Assembly: GCF_001436305.1 (NCBI RefSeq)
Contig: NZ_AZFO01000004.1
Span: 1 to 64,000 of the forward strand
Direction: 5' to 3'
Origin: Lactobacillus ultunensis DSM 16047
GTDB taxonomy: Bacteria; Bacillota; Bacilli; Lactobacillales; Lactobacillaceae
DNA length: 64,000 nucleotides
The first letter of the stretch is position 1, and each line of letters begins with the position of its first letter. The translations under genes were made by a program, and so were the position numbers. Shown here in pieces: positions 52,768 through 63,542 of this stretch. Under the pieces are notes generated by a model. It was not told where the DNA came from. It worked only from the letters and a program-made list of their open reading frames with translations, and searched no databases.

Positions 52768-53734
52768 AAAGATATTTTTACTTTTAATACCGCTTTTAAC
52801 ATTTTTATGCATAGGTACAATGCTTTCTAATATTGAATCAGGTTATGCAGATGAATTGTTAGAAGCTCATGGCTTAACTAATAATACACGCTATTTTCGA
52901 ACGGATAGTGATGAAAGTGTTAGTTCATTTTTACGCTATTTAGATAAGAATTATAAGCATCATCAAATCCAATTGCATCTGGACAGTAATTATGAAAAAG
53001 ATCAGGTTCTAGTATGGGCAAATCATTCTGTTAAAAGTTTGCCAACAGAAAGTGGTCGCTATTTTTCTCCAGATGATTTTAAGGGAACCATATCTTTTGC
53101 AGTATTAGGACCAGCTACCAAAACGAATTTATTAGATGTGCAAAATAATAAATATGTTATTCTTGGACAGCATTATTATTCAGTAATTGGTGAGTTTAAA
53201 GATTATCCGCAAGTAGAAATGAATAAATATTACTTGAGTACAGGTATTGATCAACCAACTGCTAAAGATCAACTGAAAAACTACCGAATTGTCGTTGATG
53301 GTGCGCCAAATGTGATTAGTAGAATAGCTAAACATTACAATGCTAAACTCCATATTCCATCATTTGTTCAAGAACACCACCGTGATCGTTTATCTATATT
53401 ACCAGACTTACTTCTGATGTTAGCAGCTTTAGTTGTTGGTATTGTGGGTAATCTGTTGTTAGCTACAATAATTAAGCGACAAGCTAAATTAACACATCTT
53501 CACGGTGATTTATTACGTAACTGGGTAATTAATCGTAGCGTACGTTTATTCATGATAGAAGGCGTTTTTGCTATTGCTGTCTATTTCTTCCTACGTTGGC
53601 ACGCTTTTTACTCAACTTATAGTTCATTGAGGATCAGTTTGTTGGCATCGTGGATTATCTATATAGTTGCATTCTGCATAATGCTTCGTTATCTGGTAAG
53701 AAAGGATAGAAAAGTTGCTAGAATTACCAAATAG
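52757..53734 (+). CDS. Membrane protein with FtsX-like topology, unknown
   Basis: 325 residues: one N-terminal membrane segment (about 5-25), a 190-residue extracytoplasmic domain (YADELLEAHGLTNN to RIAKHYNAKLH) and three C-terminal segments (about 215-238, 260-278, 285-310). One-plus-three spans around a large outer domain is the FtsX/MacB permease plan, but no ATPase gene is next to it and I see no decisive motif. Overlaps the preceding gene by 11 nt and the following one by 20 nt. Confidence 0.6.
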   Translation: MNFKKIFLLLIPLLTFLCIGTMLSNIESGYADELLEAHGLTNNTRYFRTDSDESVSSFLRYLDKNYKHHQIQLHLDSNYEKDQVLVWANHSVKSLPTESGRYFSPDDFKGTISFAVLGPATKTNLLDVQNNKYVILGQHYYSVIGEFKDYPQVEMNKYYLSTGIDQPTAKDQLKNYRIVVDGAPNVISRIAKHYNAKLHIPSFVQEHHRDRLSILPDLLLMLAALVVGIVGNLLLATIIKRQAKLTHLHGDLLRNWVINRSVRLFMIEGVFAIAVYFFLRWHAFYSTYSSLRISLLASWIIYIVAFCIMLRYLVRKDRKVARITK

Positions 53735-55094
53735 TTTTAAAGAAAAATATATTGAATTGTTAGGAGAAAAAACTGCAGATCAGCTTTTTAAAGCTATGAA
53801 TCAAGATAGCAAAAAGGCATTCAGGGTTAATACTTTGAAGAATCAAGTTAAGATTTCCTACAGTTTGGCTAAACCTGTTCCAGAGATAAATCATGCATAT
53901 TATGGTGAAATCAGCGGTGAAGATCCCGAATGGGTGGCTGGCTATGTTTATTCACAAGACCCTGCAGCTATGTTTCCTGCGGCTATCAGTGGCGTTAAAC
54001 CGGGAGACAGAGTACTTGATCTGTGTGCTGCTCCAGGTGGTAAGACTACTGCACTAGGTGAACAATTAAAGAATAAGGGACTGTTAGTAGCTAATGAAAT
54101 TTCGTCAACTCGAGCAAAGATATTACGTGAAAATATTGAACGTTGGGGTATTAGTAATGCATTAATTATAAACGAAAGTCCAGAAAAATTGACGCCCGTT
54201 TTTCCAGACTATTTTGACATAATTTTAGTCGATGCGCCTTGTAGTGGAGAAGGAATGTTTAGAAAAAATCCAGAGGCTATTGATTATTGGTCTCAAGATT
54301 ATGTATTAGTTTGTCAAAAGCGTCAAGAAACAATTCTTAACGAAGCAGTCAAGATGCTTAAACCGGGTGGTCGTTTAGTTTATTCAACCTGTACTTTTTC
54401 TCCAGAAGAAGATGAGAAAATAGTCGAATGGTTGATAAATGAATATGGTTTTTCTATTTTGGATACCCATATTAAGAACGATCACATTAGTGTTGGTCGT
54501 CCAAAGTGGGCCAATGATGATCAAAATTTGAAAAAGACTTTACGATTTTGGCCACAAGATGGAATAGGTGAAGGTCAATTTGTGGCAGTTTTACAGAAGC
54601 CGGGAGAAACTCAAGAATTGGTTAAAAAAAGTAAACGTAAAAAGAAAAAGCAACTAGCCTTACGTTTAACTAAAAATGATCAAGAATATGTAGCTCAATT
54701 ATTGGATAAATTTAATTTACCTGAATGTTTGAATGATTGGCGCAAAAAAGTATTAGTTAGAAATGATCATGTTTTTGTACCTGCTGTTAGTTTACCGGAA
54801 AGGGTAAATTTACATGTTTTGAATAATGGCGTTGAGCTTGGCATATTAAAAAAGAAAAGATTTGAGCCGGGGCATCAGTTAGCCGAAGTGCTAGGTCAGG
54901 TTAACCAAGATCGAGTAATTGATTTATTAACTTCAGAAGTATATCAAGAATATCTTCATGGTGAAACAGTTAAAGTACAAAGTGATTTACGTGGATTTGT
55001 ACTTGTCAGTTATCAAAAGATGATTTTTAGTTTTGGTAAAATTGCTGGCAATCAGGTATTAAAGAATTTTTATCCAAAGGGTTTAAGAAAATGA
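53715..55094 (+). CDS. rsmF: RsmF-like rRNA cytosine-C5 methyltransferase
   Basis: 459 residues of the NOL1/NOP2/Sun family. SAM motif VLDLCAAPGGKTTAL (about 94-108), DAPCSGEGMFRK with the first cysteine, and STCTF with the catalytic cysteine; a PUA-like C-terminal domain (from about 310) binds RNA. Length matches Gram-positive RsmF/YebU. TTG 53715 is the start, with GAAAGG upstream inside the previous gene. Overlaps the HAD gene by 4 nt. Confidence 0.9.
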   Translation: MLELPNSFKEKYIELLGEKTADQLFKAMNQDSKKAFRVNTLKNQVKISYSLAKPVPEINHAYYGEISGEDPEWVAGYVYSQDPAAMFPAAISGVKPGDRVLDLCAAPGGKTTALGEQLKNKGLLVANEISSTRAKILRENIERWGISNALIINESPEKLTPVFPDYFDIILVDAPCSGEGMFRKNPEAIDYWSQDYVLVCQKRQETILNEAVKMLKPGGRLVYSTCTFSPEEDEKIVEWLINEYGFSILDTHIKNDHISVGRPKWANDDQNLKKTLRFWPQDGIGEGQFVAVLQKPGETQELVKKSKRKKKKQLALRLTKNDQEYVAQLLDKFNLPECLNDWRKKVLVRNDHVFVPAVSLPERVNLHVLNNGVELGILKKKRFEPGHQLAEVLGQVNQDRVIDLLTSEVYQEYLHGETVKVQSDLRGFVLVSYQKMIFSFGKIAGNQVLKNFYPKGLRK

Positions 55095-55882
55095 TTAAGT
55101 TAATTGCGACAGACATGGATGGAACATGGCTGAATGATCAGAAAGATTATGATCACGCATTGTTTGCTCGTGAATTTAAAGAAATGCAGGAGCGCAATAT
55201 TGAATTTGTAGTAGCAAGTGGTAATCAACATGCCAACTTATTAACTCGTTTTCCTGGAATTGAAGATAAGATCTATTTTGTGGCTGAAAATGGTGCTTTA
55301 GTAGCCAAAGGAAAACAAATCTTGCATGTTGATTCTTTAAGTGATGAGCTGTATCACACTTTACTTAAAATTGCGGCTGAATATCCTTATCCTGTAATTG
55401 TAATGGGCTTAGTAAGTGCCTATGTCTTAAGTAGTAATTCTTCGGCCTATGTACAAGAAATGCGTAAATATGTTGAGCATTTGGAAGTGGTAGATTCTTT
55501 TAATGAGGTTCACGACAATATTTTTAAACTCAGTTTAAATGTGCCAGTAAATAAGATGCCACAAGTTCTAACAGAATTGAAGCAAAAATATCCAGAAATT
55601 GGTTTTGTTTCAGGAGCGGCAGATTCAATTGATATGCAGACCAAAGGCATGAACAAGGCAGTTGGATTAAAATATTTAGGTCAAAAATTAGGAATAAAAC
55701 CTAGTGAAATGATTGCCTTTGGTGATAGTGGTAATGATGTGGGAATGTTAAACTATGTTGGTCGTAGCTTTGCTACGAGTACAGCTCTTAAAGAGGCGAA
55801 AAGAGCAGCTGATCAAATTATAGGTTCTTGTAATGAGAGTGCTGTTCAAAAAGAAATTCTTAAATTATTAAATATTAATTGA
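55091..55882 (+). CDS. HAD-superfamily Cof-type phosphatase
   Basis: 263 residues. Motif I IATDMDGTWL (nucleophile Asp near residue 7), motif II VASGNQH, Lys in motif III and FGDSGNDVGML (motif IV); the C2-type cap lies between. Cof-like enzymes dephosphorylate sugar phosphates or cofactors such as FMN and PLP; substrate unknown. Overlaps rsmF and ends the operon at a hairpin. Confidence 0.9.
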   Translation: MIKLIATDMDGTWLNDQKDYDHALFAREFKEMQERNIEFVVASGNQHANLLTRFPGIEDKIYFVAENGALVAKGKQILHVDSLSDELYHTLLKIAAEYPYPVIVMGLVSAYVLSSNSSAYVQEMRKYVEHLEVVDSFNEVHDNIFKLSLNVPVNKMPQVLTELKQKYPEIGFVSGAADSIDMQTKGMNKAVGLKYLGQKLGIKPSEMIAFGDSGNDVGMLNYVGRSFATSTALKEAKRAADQIIGSCNESAVQKEILKLLNIN

Positions 55883-55921
55883 AATATTGATGATTATGTT
55901 AAGTGAAAATGAACGATAATA

Positions 55922-55949
55922 AAAAACACACTTTGAAAGTGTGCTTTTT
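55922..55949. terminator. Bidirectional terminator
   Basis: CACACT (55927-55932) pairs with AGTGTG (55938-55943), extended by A- and T-runs, between convergent HAD and fni genes. Confidence 0.8.
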
Positions 55950-55951
55950 AT

Positions 55952-56971
55952 TTATCGTATTAATTGATTGATTTGAGTTTTAAGTGGTAAATCATAGTAT
56001 TTTGGGATTGAAGGGAGGGATGCTAAATCTTTTTTGCCATAAATAGCAATTAGAGCTGCAAGTTGTTTTTTCCAACTGGCAATTAAGTTTTCAAGTCCAT
56101 CAATACCGTTTTGATTGAATTCTTGTAAAAATACATTTGATATACCAATATATTGTCCGCTCAAAGTCAGACCTTTTAAAATATCTAAAGGATTACGGAC
56201 ACCGCCAGATACAATAAAGTTTACCTGTTCTTTTTTCGCCATCAGGGCCGAAATAACTGTGGGCAGGCCAATATCTTCAAGATAAGAGACATCATTTTTG
56301 TTACGAGCATTTTCGATCTGGGCAAAATTAGTACCGCCACTTCCAGCAATGTCAAAATACTGAATGCCTTCATTTTTTAAAATGTGAATCGTATTTTGAT
56401 CAAGACCAAAACCAACTTCTTTAATGATAATTGGAATATTTACTTGATTACAGATCTCTTTAATATTATCTAACCAATGAAAGTCACGATCGCCTTCAGG
56501 CATTGCAATTTCTTGAACCGTATTCAGGTGTATTTGCAAGGCATCCGCATTAAGCTCTTGAATGATCTTATGAATAGCTTTTACAGGTGTTTCTGGATTG
56601 ACATTAACGATCAAAATACCGTCCGGATTTTTGCTTCTAGCTACGTAAAAGCTGTCAAGCTGATCATCTTCTTTAGCTAAGATGCTAGCTGAACCTAAAG
56701 CTAAGGCGATTTTTTCTTTTGCGGCAACTTTGCCTAAGGCCTGATTAACTATTTTGGATTTGGGTGAACCACCAGTCATAGCATTGATAAAAAAAGGCGC
56801 AGAAACGCTTTTATTGAACATTTCTGTTGTCAAAATTGTTGGATCAACATTTGTCTCTGGTAGGGCAGGGCGCAATAAATGAAGTTGATCAAAACTGTTA
56901 TATTTTTGTTTATTAAAAAACATCTGAGCTAGTTTCAGATGTTCTTCCTTTCTTTCGGATCTAATTGACAT
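55952..56971 (-). CDS. fni: Type 2 isopentenyl-diphosphate isomerase
   Basis: 339 residues; an FMN- and NADPH-dependent TIM barrel that interconverts IPP and DMAPP. Family motifs: N-terminal SIRSERKEEH, FFINAMTGGS, PIIIKEVGFGLD and FDIAGSGGTNFAQIE, then SGGVRNPLDILK. ATG 56971 follows GAGAAAGG; a GTG at 56986 overlaps the mvaK2 stop. Last gene of the mevalonate operon. The type 2 enzyme is usual in lactic acid bacteria. Confidence 0.93.
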   Translation of the reverse strand: MSIRSERKEEHLKLAQMFFNKQKYNSFDQLHLLRPALPETNVDPTILTTEMFNKSVSAPFFINAMTGGSPKSKIVNQALGKVAAKEKIALALGSASILAKEDDQLDSFYVARSKNPDGILIVNVNPETPVKAIHKIIQELNADALQIHLNTVQEIAMPEGDRDFHWLDNIKEICNQVNIPIIIKEVGFGLDQNTIHILKNEGIQYFDIAGSGGTNFAQIENARNKNDVSYLEDIGLPTVISALMAKKEQVNFIVSGGVRNPLDILKGLTLSGQYIGISNVFLQEFNQNGIDGLENLIASWKKQLAALIAIYGKKDLASLPSIPKYYDLPLKTQINQLIR

Positions 56972-56985
56972 ATAGCCTTTCTCCA

Positions 56986-58068
56986 CTAATGTGCAAGGGT
57001 AATTTGGTGAACTTTAAAATTCAATGGCAAGATACCATTATGACGCCATTCGTTTTCAAGTGCTGCTACATCAGTATTAGAATCAGTAATTACAATTCCA
57101 CAGTCACCATTTCCTGCACCTGAAGTTTTAGCAGCTCCACCAAAGTTTTCAGCAATATTAATTAAGCGTGTTAAACGTGGAATTTCAATAGCTATTTGAT
57201 TAATTTGAGCAAAGTGTTGTAATAATTTACGATTTGCTCGAATCTGCTTTTTAATAATAGAAATATCATTAGCTTCGAAACCATCAATCATCTTTAATAC
57301 GCAGGCTCTAGAAGCGGCTAAAAAGTTTTTATATTCCATATTTAAAGCAGCTTTATTAGCATTGGTTTCGTCAACTAGGCGAGAGGTAGAAGCCGGTTTT
57401 TGGCTCCAGCCAATCATTAATTTCATATCTTTAGGCGGGGTTAATAATTCAATTTTAAGGCCAGGCCAAGCTTCGTTAACAACTTCTGATAAAGTTTTAG
57501 TACTTAATTCGTGTTTAAGCCAATCTTTTTCAAAAGTTTGATATGCTAGCCAACCGCCATAAACACTGGCTGCTATATCACCTGCGGAGCCGTTTCCTTG
57601 CACTGAATAGTGAGAAATAGCTGAAAGCTTGTAAACTAACTCATTACTCATTTTTACACCATAAAAGTGTAAGATTGCTTTAACAGTAGCAACAGTCACA
57701 GCCGCACTTGAGCCTAAACCATATTTTTTACCATCTGCCGAATCAAGATCGGAATTTACATGCAAATCATATACTTTCATCTTGATATTTTGTTCAAGAC
57801 AATATTGTTCTGTAAATGAAATTGCGGATAAAATATATTCAAATGGGTTGTCACGATTATCAATTACCATCTTGGAACCTTGACGGACCCAATGAATTGA
57901 ATCTTGTGAATATTGTTTTGAGTGAATCAAGCCCGTAGAAGTCTTGCTCTTAGTAATTGACACACGTACAAACTGGTTGACTGCAACTAAAACAGCAGGA
58001 CAATCTTGCTCTAAAACCGCATATTCTCCAGCAATATATAATTTTCCGGGTGCTTTTTCTGTTATCAA
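56986..58068 (-). CDS. mvaK2: Phosphomevalonate kinase
   Basis: A GHMP kinase of 360 residues. N-terminal KAPGKLYIAGEYAVLEQDCPA, ATP loop KKYGLGSSAAVTVATVKAI, and late KTSGAGNGDCGI for substrate. Converts phosphomevalonate to mevalonate 5-diphosphate. Start TTG 58068 with GAGGA upstream. The start lies 41 nt after the mvaD stop. Confidence 0.93.
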   Translation of the reverse strand: MITEKAPGKLYIAGEYAVLEQDCPAVLVAVNQFVRVSITKSKTSTGLIHSKQYSQDSIHWVRQGSKMVIDNRDNPFEYILSAISFTEQYCLEQNIKMKVYDLHVNSDLDSADGKKYGLGSSAAVTVATVKAILHFYGVKMSNELVYKLSAISHYSVQGNGSAGDIAASVYGGWLAYQTFEKDWLKHELSTKTLSEVVNEAWPGLKIELLTPPKDMKLMIGWSQKPASTSRLVDETNANKAALNMEYKNFLAASRACVLKMIDGFEANDISIIKKQIRANRKLLQHFAQINQIAIEIPRLTRLINIAENFGGAAKTSGAGNGDCGIVITDSNTDVAALENEWRHNGILPLNFKVHQITLAH

Positions 58069-58109
58069 AAGAACTAAATCCTCGAATCTAATTAACTTTC
58101 TATTACAAC

Positions 58110-59072
58110 TTAGTCCAGATAAGTAATGCCAGGACCAAAACTTGCATCCACTATATTAACACTATTAAATATTCTCTCAAAGCGTTCTTTAATTTCTTTG
58201 CTATTTCTTAATTGACAAAGTACTTTGATATTTGGACCAGCATCAATAGTGTAATAACACTCAATTCCTTCATTACGAAGCTGTTCAATCAACTTAATAG
58301 CTCGCAGAGTGTTGGGCTCGAAATAGGTGAATTCTGGTTGGGCTGTCAAGTTAATGGCATGCATTTCATTTGCGTTAAGTTCTGCTAGTTTGCCTAAGGC
58401 AGTGAAGTCATTTTTTTTAATAGCAGCAATCATTTGCTTCATTTCTAAATCATTACGTTTGATCCATGGTTCAAAAAAAGGAGATGATTGGGCATCCTTC
58501 ATTCCTCGTGTAGAGGAGATCTTTTTTTGTTTAGTATTTAGCTCGATTGCTAATAGGTGTAGATCCATCTTAGGCTCTTCAACTAATGCATATGCATAAG
58601 AACTCTCGTCAGATTCACCTTTTTGCCAAATTGCAAAACCACCAAAAATAGAACGGCAGGCTGATCCAGATCCCATTCTTGCTAAACGAGAAAGTTCTGT
58701 TTTGTCTACTGAGATATTGTAATATTTACAAAAAGCAGCTGCCAAAGCTGCAAAAGCAGAACTCGAAGAAGCTAAACCAGCTGAAGTAGGAACGTGATTA
58801 GTCGATTTGATAATCAAATTGTCGTGACAATCAAATTTTCTTTTTAGAAGATCAAGATATGAAAAAACTCTTTTGCTATTAGTTTCATCTTGTTTTTTAT
58901 TATTTAGATAAAATTGATTTTCACCATTAGTTTTTTCTATAGAAGTATCAGTGTAGAAAGCATCGAGTGTCATTGAAAGACTAGACATTAAAGGTAGTCT
59001 TAGCTTGGGATCTTTTTTACCCCAATATTTAATTAGAGCAATATTAGTATGGGCACGTACCGTTTTATTCAT
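58110..59072 (-). CDS. mvaD: Diphosphomevalonate decarboxylase
   Basis: 320 residues: ARAHTNIALIKYWGK-type N-terminus (VRAHTNIALIKYWGKKD), TSAGLASSSSAFAALAAAF, RMGSGSACRSIFGGFA and late YYTIDAGPNIKVL. Converts mevalonate diphosphate to IPP with ATP. ATG 59072 is chosen (AGGAG 6 nt upstream) over TTG 59078. 10 nt after mvaK1. Confidence 0.94.
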   Translation of the reverse strand: MNKTVRAHTNIALIKYWGKKDPKLRLPLMSSLSMTLDAFYTDTSIEKTNGENQFYLNNKKQDETNSKRVFSYLDLLKRKFDCHDNLIIKSTNHVPTSAGLASSSSAFAALAAAFCKYYNISVDKTELSRLARMGSGSACRSIFGGFAIWQKGESDESSYAYALVEEPKMDLHLLAIELNTKQKKISSTRGMKDAQSSPFFEPWIKRNDLEMKQMIAAIKKNDFTALGKLAELNANEMHAINLTAQPEFTYFEPNTLRAIKLIEQLRNEGIECYYTIDAGPNIKVLCQLRNSKEIKERFERIFNSVNIVDASFGPGITYLD

Positions 59073-59081
59073 TTTCAACTC

Positions 59082-59990
59082 CTAAATTTCTTCTATCCAA
59101 TAATTACTGATGATATTTTGACATTTGCCAGCAATATTTTTGGCGATCTGGGAATTCTTACATAAAGTAATAGTAATTCCGCCTAAACCACCACCTGATA
59201 ATTTAAAACCTAAGGCTTGATTTGCCAGTGCAATTTGTTGGAGTTGATCGATCTTTTCAGTAGAAATACCGAAGGAATGTAAAATCTCTTGTGCTTCATT
59301 AAAGACCTTGCCTACGGTTTGAACAGCGTGTGTCATCCAGGCTTTTTTAGTAATATCTGCTAATTCACCCAAGCGTTGCATATTATTTTTTGCATCGACA
59401 GATTTGTCTAAAAGATTATGAACTTTAGTAACCGCCTCTTTAGTATTGCCTAATTGCCCGGTATCCATAATTAGAAGGGTGGCTCCTAATTTTGCATGTA
59501 ACTTTTTAGGTCCCATTTTTTTATTGAAAAATACTAAGTAATCAGAATTTACTGTTGCAGCATCAAGGCCTGAAGCTTTACCATGGTTTATCATTTCTGC
59601 ATGATTAGTCACAGCCATAATTTCATCTTCAGTCAAATTAAGGTCAAAAAATTGATTCATTGCTTTGGTTGTTCCTAATGCTACGGTAGCACTTGAGCCA
59701 AATCCACGTTCCATTGGTATTTCACCAGTATAGGTTATCTTTAATGGTTGCTGAGACTTAGCTTTTTCACGCATTGTTTTGACAACGTATTTGAGGCCGT
59801 TATATTCATCTGGTGCATCAAAAAAAGGTCCGTGATAACGGGCAGTATCCATCCACATTTCGTCAGCATCTTCAACTGTAGTTTTGATATGCAAAACTTT
59901 AATAGGCATGGCTAAAGCATCGTAGCCATAGACAACTGAATGTTCTCCGATAATAATAACCTTCCCATGGGCTAAATAACTACTTTTCAT
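59082..59990 (-). CDS. mvaK1: Mevalonate kinase
   Basis: 302 residues: HGKVIIIGEHSVVYGYDALAMPI, ATP loop ERGFGSSATVALG, HGKASGLDAATVN and C-terminal KLSGGGLGGITI. First gene of mvaK1-mvaD-mvaK2-fni and first step after mevalonate; the HMG-CoA synthase and reductase genes are not here. AAGGAT lies upstream of ATG 59990. Divergent from rexB with a 67-nt gap. Confidence 0.94.
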   Translation of the reverse strand: MKSSYLAHGKVIIIGEHSVVYGYDALAMPIKVLHIKTTVEDADEMWMDTARYHGPFFDAPDEYNGLKYVVKTMREKAKSQQPLKITYTGEIPMERGFGSSATVALGTTKAMNQFFDLNLTEDEIMAVTNHAEMINHGKASGLDAATVNSDYLVFFNKKMGPKKLHAKLGATLLIMDTGQLGNTKEAVTKVHNLLDKSVDAKNNMQRLGELADITKKAWMTHAVQTVGKVFNEAQEILHSFGISTEKIDQLQQIALANQALGFKLSGGGLGGITITLCKNSQIAKNIAGKCQNIISNYWIEEI

Positions 59991-60057
59991 TCTTTAATCA
60001 TCCTTAAATTTCAAATTTTAAAAGTATGCTAAAATATTAAGCAAGGAGTACGAACAA

Positions 60058-63000
60058 ATGATCAAAATTTTAACAGGACGGCAAACCGATCCAGTACAAG
60101 AAAAAATTCTGGAAGAAGCAGTTGAAAATTATAAGCAACATCCAGAAAACGAAACTTTTATCATTGTCCCTAATCATATTAAGTTTACCACAGAAGTTAG
60201 AGCAATTAACAAACTTGCGACTAGTAAACATCAAAGTGAGACAGCTGTTAAAAATTTACATGTTTTATCATTCTCACGTCTTGCTTGGTTCTTTTTAAAA
60301 GATGCGGAGCAAGGTTTACCTATGCAACTAGATGATGCAGCTAGTGCAATGCTTTTAACTCATATTGTGGAGCAGGAGAAGGATAAACTTTTAATTTTTG
60401 AAAAAACCAATACCGGTTTAATTAATCAGTTATACAGAACTATTTTACAAGTTTATGATGGCAATTTGGATTTAGATAATATCGAAGAAGATAATCTGGA
60501 TGAAGAAACTAAAAGTAAAGTTCATGATCTCAGAATTATTTATGATGCTTTTATCAAAGAAATAGCCGGCAAGTTTTCAACTAAAAATGAGGTCCAGGTT
60601 CAGTTAAATGATATTTTAGGTAAAAGCAAAAATTTGAATACTACCAGTTTTTACTTCTGTGATTTTTCTCATTTTACATTGCAGGAAACCCTAACTATCA
60701 AATTATTGATGCGTAAGGCGAAGAATGTTGTTTTAGCTTTTAAGACTAGAATTGGAGATATTAATCCTCAAGCTGAAGAGGGTGATTATGACTATGTTAT
60801 CCAACAGACGATTAAACATTTTACGTCTTTTTTGCATGAAAGAGATATGGATTATGTGGTCGATAGTTTGCCAATTTCACCTAAGCCTACGGCAAGAGAG
60901 CTGTTAAATGGTTTATGGACAGAAACTATTCCTAAAGTTGATGAATTAGATCAAGTACAACTAGTAAAAGCTGATTCACGTTATGCGGAGGCTTATTTTG
61001 TTGCACGGACAATTTATCAGCAAGTCGCACTGGGGAAATTTAGGTATCATGATTTCTTAGTTTTAGCTCCAGATTTAAAGGAATATGAAACTTACCTCAT
61101 ACCTATCTTAAGGCAGCATCATATTCCGTTTTTCAATGACTTACAGCAAGAGATGAAATATCATCCTCTGGTTGTCTTAATTGAAAGTCTGTTTAATTTA
61201 CGTGATTTAAAAGATAACCCATTTCAAACTTCAAATATGTTGGCTATCTTAAAGACTCATTTGCTTATACCATCGTGGTATAAAGAAGAAGCAGAATATA
61301 TTCATGATGTTGATGAATTGGAAAATTTTGTTTTAGCTCATGGAATTAATCATGGCTTATGGAGAAAGTCTTTTTCTCATTTTGTTGATGCGGAAGTCAT
61401 TCGTTTGGACAAAATGGATGAAGAAGTCGCCAAAATTGATCGTTTACGAGGTTATCTAGTTGATAAAGTAACAACATTATTTGAAAGTCTTGGTGGGGAA
61501 GAAGATAGTCAGAAAGCTTTAACGATTTTCTTTGATTTTTTAACTCAAAATGGAGTGGCAGCCAAGCTTGAACAATGGAGGGATGCTGCTAATGAAGCAG
61601 GGGATCTTCAACAAGCACAGCAACCAGAGCAGTTATGGGATTTGTTAATTCAACTTTTAAAAGATTATTTGACAATTAATCCTGAAAAATTTGATCTAGA
61701 AGAATTCTTTAATATGTTGATTAATGCATTTAAGGAAGCCAATTTCTCTCAAATTCCATCAACTTTAGATGCAGTGAACCTATCTGAAATGGGAATGGTT
61801 CAAACTAGTGGCTATGAGCAAGTATTTATCATTGGGGCTACGAGTGGTAATTTGCCAGCTATTCAAAAGATGCCAGGTTTTTTGACTACAGAAAATTTGA
61901 ATCAGTTACAAACTAGCTTTGATTCAGATTCATATTTGGAAGATAATCAACAATTAAATAATTTGGATCAGAATTATCAGTTCGGCCTTTCTTTATCTCT
62001 TGCGCAAAAGAAAGTTTATGTTTCTTATCCCGTTTTGAATGCATCTAATGAAAGTTTAGATCCTTCGATTTATTATAAGCGACTTGAAAGTTATGGTGCT
62101 CATGAGTTTTGGCAACATGATTTACCTGAAAAAATGCAAGATTTGTTGAGCTTCATCACTAATCCTGATTCAAGTCTTGGTTATTTGGCATACATGAATT
62201 CAATCAACTCATCAAAAACAATTGACGAATTATTGGAGATCACGCAAAAAGCATTACCACAAAAGACTGATGATATTTTAAAGGCTAGCCAGTTTGATAA
62301 TCAACCAGAAGATATTGGACAGGATTTAGCTTCTCAATTATACGGACAGAATTTGAATTCATCAGTTTCTCAATTAGAAACTTTCTATGAAAATTCATAT
62401 GAATATTTTTTAACTTATGGTTTGAAATTACGTAAGCGATTTGAAAATGAATTTGATGTTATTCAAGCGGGTAATTATTTCCATGAGACGTTTGATCGCT
62501 TAGTTAAACAGTTAAATAAGCGTCATCTTGATCTTGCCGATCTGAATAGCGTTGAATTAGAACAAATGCTTAATTCTGTTCGGGATGTGATGAAAGATGA
62601 AGGTAAATATGCACAATTAATGAATGATCCATTTAATCAGTATTTGTTTAAATGCCTTGATCATACTACCTCAAAAGTGGCTCATAATTGGCGTAAATCA
62701 TTAACTAAGACACCACTTAGAGCTAAATATTCAGAATTAAGTTTTGGTATTGGAGAAAAAATCAAGGGTTTGAGTTTTGAAGTACCTGATCTGTCTGGAG
62801 TTCATAAAGTGGACTTACGGGGAAAGATGGATCGTGTAGATCTAGCTAACTTTACAGACAATAGTCAGGTTTTGGCTCAAGTTATTGACTATAAATCTTC
62901 TGCTAAAAAATTCGATTTAGGGATGTTTTATAACGGTATTGCACTGCAAATGGTATCTTATTTGGATGTCCTAATTAAAAATGGTCAATTCTTTGCTGGT

Positions 63001-63540
63001 GATGAACAATTATCATTACTGGGAGCCTTCTATCAAACTGTTACTAGACAATTAGAGCGATTAAATAGCAATAAGCTGATTGATAGCAAGTTAAATATTC
63101 GTGAATCTGCTACTGATAGTAAGCCTAAATTAATGTATAACGGTTTAATTAGTAATGATCCCCAAATTTTAACTGAAGCTGAACCTCTTTTAGAAAATAG
63201 TAGCAGTCAGCCTTCTCAGCTTTACACTGGCGTCAAAACAAAAGCAAAAGGTGGATTCAGCTTACCAACTAATCGAAGCTTTAGCGAGGAAGAAATCGAG
63301 TTGTTGCTTGAATATGATGAGTATTTGATTAAGGAAGCATCAAGCCAGATTCTTTCAGGTAAGATTAAATTAAATCCATATAAGTATGGTAAAACCAGAA
63401 GTGCTCTGACTTATTCTGACTTTAAAGATATTTTCTTCTTTGATGCAATGCTTAGACAAAACCAATATCATGAAATTTCAAATATGAAGAAAAAAGAGTT
63501 ATTAACTAAAATCAAGGAAAAACTAGGAAAGGAGGATTAA
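60058..63540 (+). CDS. rexB: ATP-dependent nuclease subunit B (RexB/AddB)
   Basis: 1160 residues; partner of RexA in double-strand break repair and Chi-regulated resection. The N-terminus reads [12 protein letters not shown], where B. subtilis AddB has GRSGSGKT, so Walker A is absent. The C-terminal nuclease is intact by [10 protein letters not shown] (Asp-x-Lys). The segment where AddB carries the iron-sulfur cysteines reads [15 protein letters not shown], with none. Both traits suggest a RexB-type subunit without the cluster. AAGGAG precedes ATG 60058. Two bases separate it from rexA. Confidence 0.9.
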   Translation: MIKILTGRQTDPVQEKILEEAVENYKQHPENETFIIVPNHIKFTTEVRAINKLATSKHQSETAVKNLHVLSFSRLAWFFLKDAEQGLPMQLDDAASAMLLTHIVEQEKDKLLIFEKTNTGLINQLYRTILQVYDGNLDLDNIEEDNLDEETKSKVHDLRIIYDAFIKEIAGKFSTKNEVQVQLNDILGKSKNLNTTSFYFCDFSHFTLQETLTIKLLMRKAKNVVLAFKTRIGDINPQAEEGDYDYVIQQTIKHFTSFLHERDMDYVVDSLPISPKPTARELLNGLWTETIPKVDELDQVQLVKADSRYAEAYFVARTIYQQVALGKFRYHDFLVLAPDLKEYETYLIPILRQHHIPFFNDLQQEMKYHPLVVLIESLFNLRDLKDNPFQTSNMLAILKTHLLIPSWYKEEAEYIHDVDELENFVLAHGINHGLWRKSFSHFVDAEVIRLDKMDEEVAKIDRLRGYLVDKVTTLFESLGGEEDSQKALTIFFDFLTQNGVAAKLEQWRDAANEAGDLQQAQQPEQLWDLLIQLLKDYLTINPEKFDLEEFFNMLINAFKEANFSQIPSTLDAVNLSEMGMVQTSGYEQVFIIGATSGNLPAIQKMPGFLTTENLNQLQTSFDSDSYLEDNQQLNNLDQNYQFGLSLSLAQKKVYVSYPVLNASNESLDPSIYYKRLESYGAHEFWQHDLPEKMQDLLSFITNPDSSLGYLAYMNSINSSKTIDELLEITQKALPQKTDDILKASQFDNQPEDIGQDLASQLYGQNLNSSVSQLETFYENSYEYFLTYGLKLRKRFENEFDVIQAGNYFHETFDRLVKQLNKRHLDLADLNSVELEQMLNSVRDVMKDEGKYAQLMNDPFNQYLFKCLDHTTSKVAHNWRKSLTKTPLRAKYSELSFGIGEKIKGLSFEVPDLSGVHKVDLRGKMDRVDLANFTDNSQVLAQVIDYKSSAKKFDLGMFYNGIALQMVSYLDVLIKNGQFFAGDEQLSLLGAFYQTVTRQLERLNSNKLIDSKLNIRESATDSKPKLMYNGLISNDPQILTEAEPLLENSSSQPSQLYTGVKTKAKGGFSLPTNRSFSEEEIELLLEYDEYLIKEASSQILSGKIKLNPYKYGKTRSALTYSDFKDIFFFDAMLRQNQYHEISNMKKKELLTKIKEKLGKED

Positions 63541-63542
63541 TT

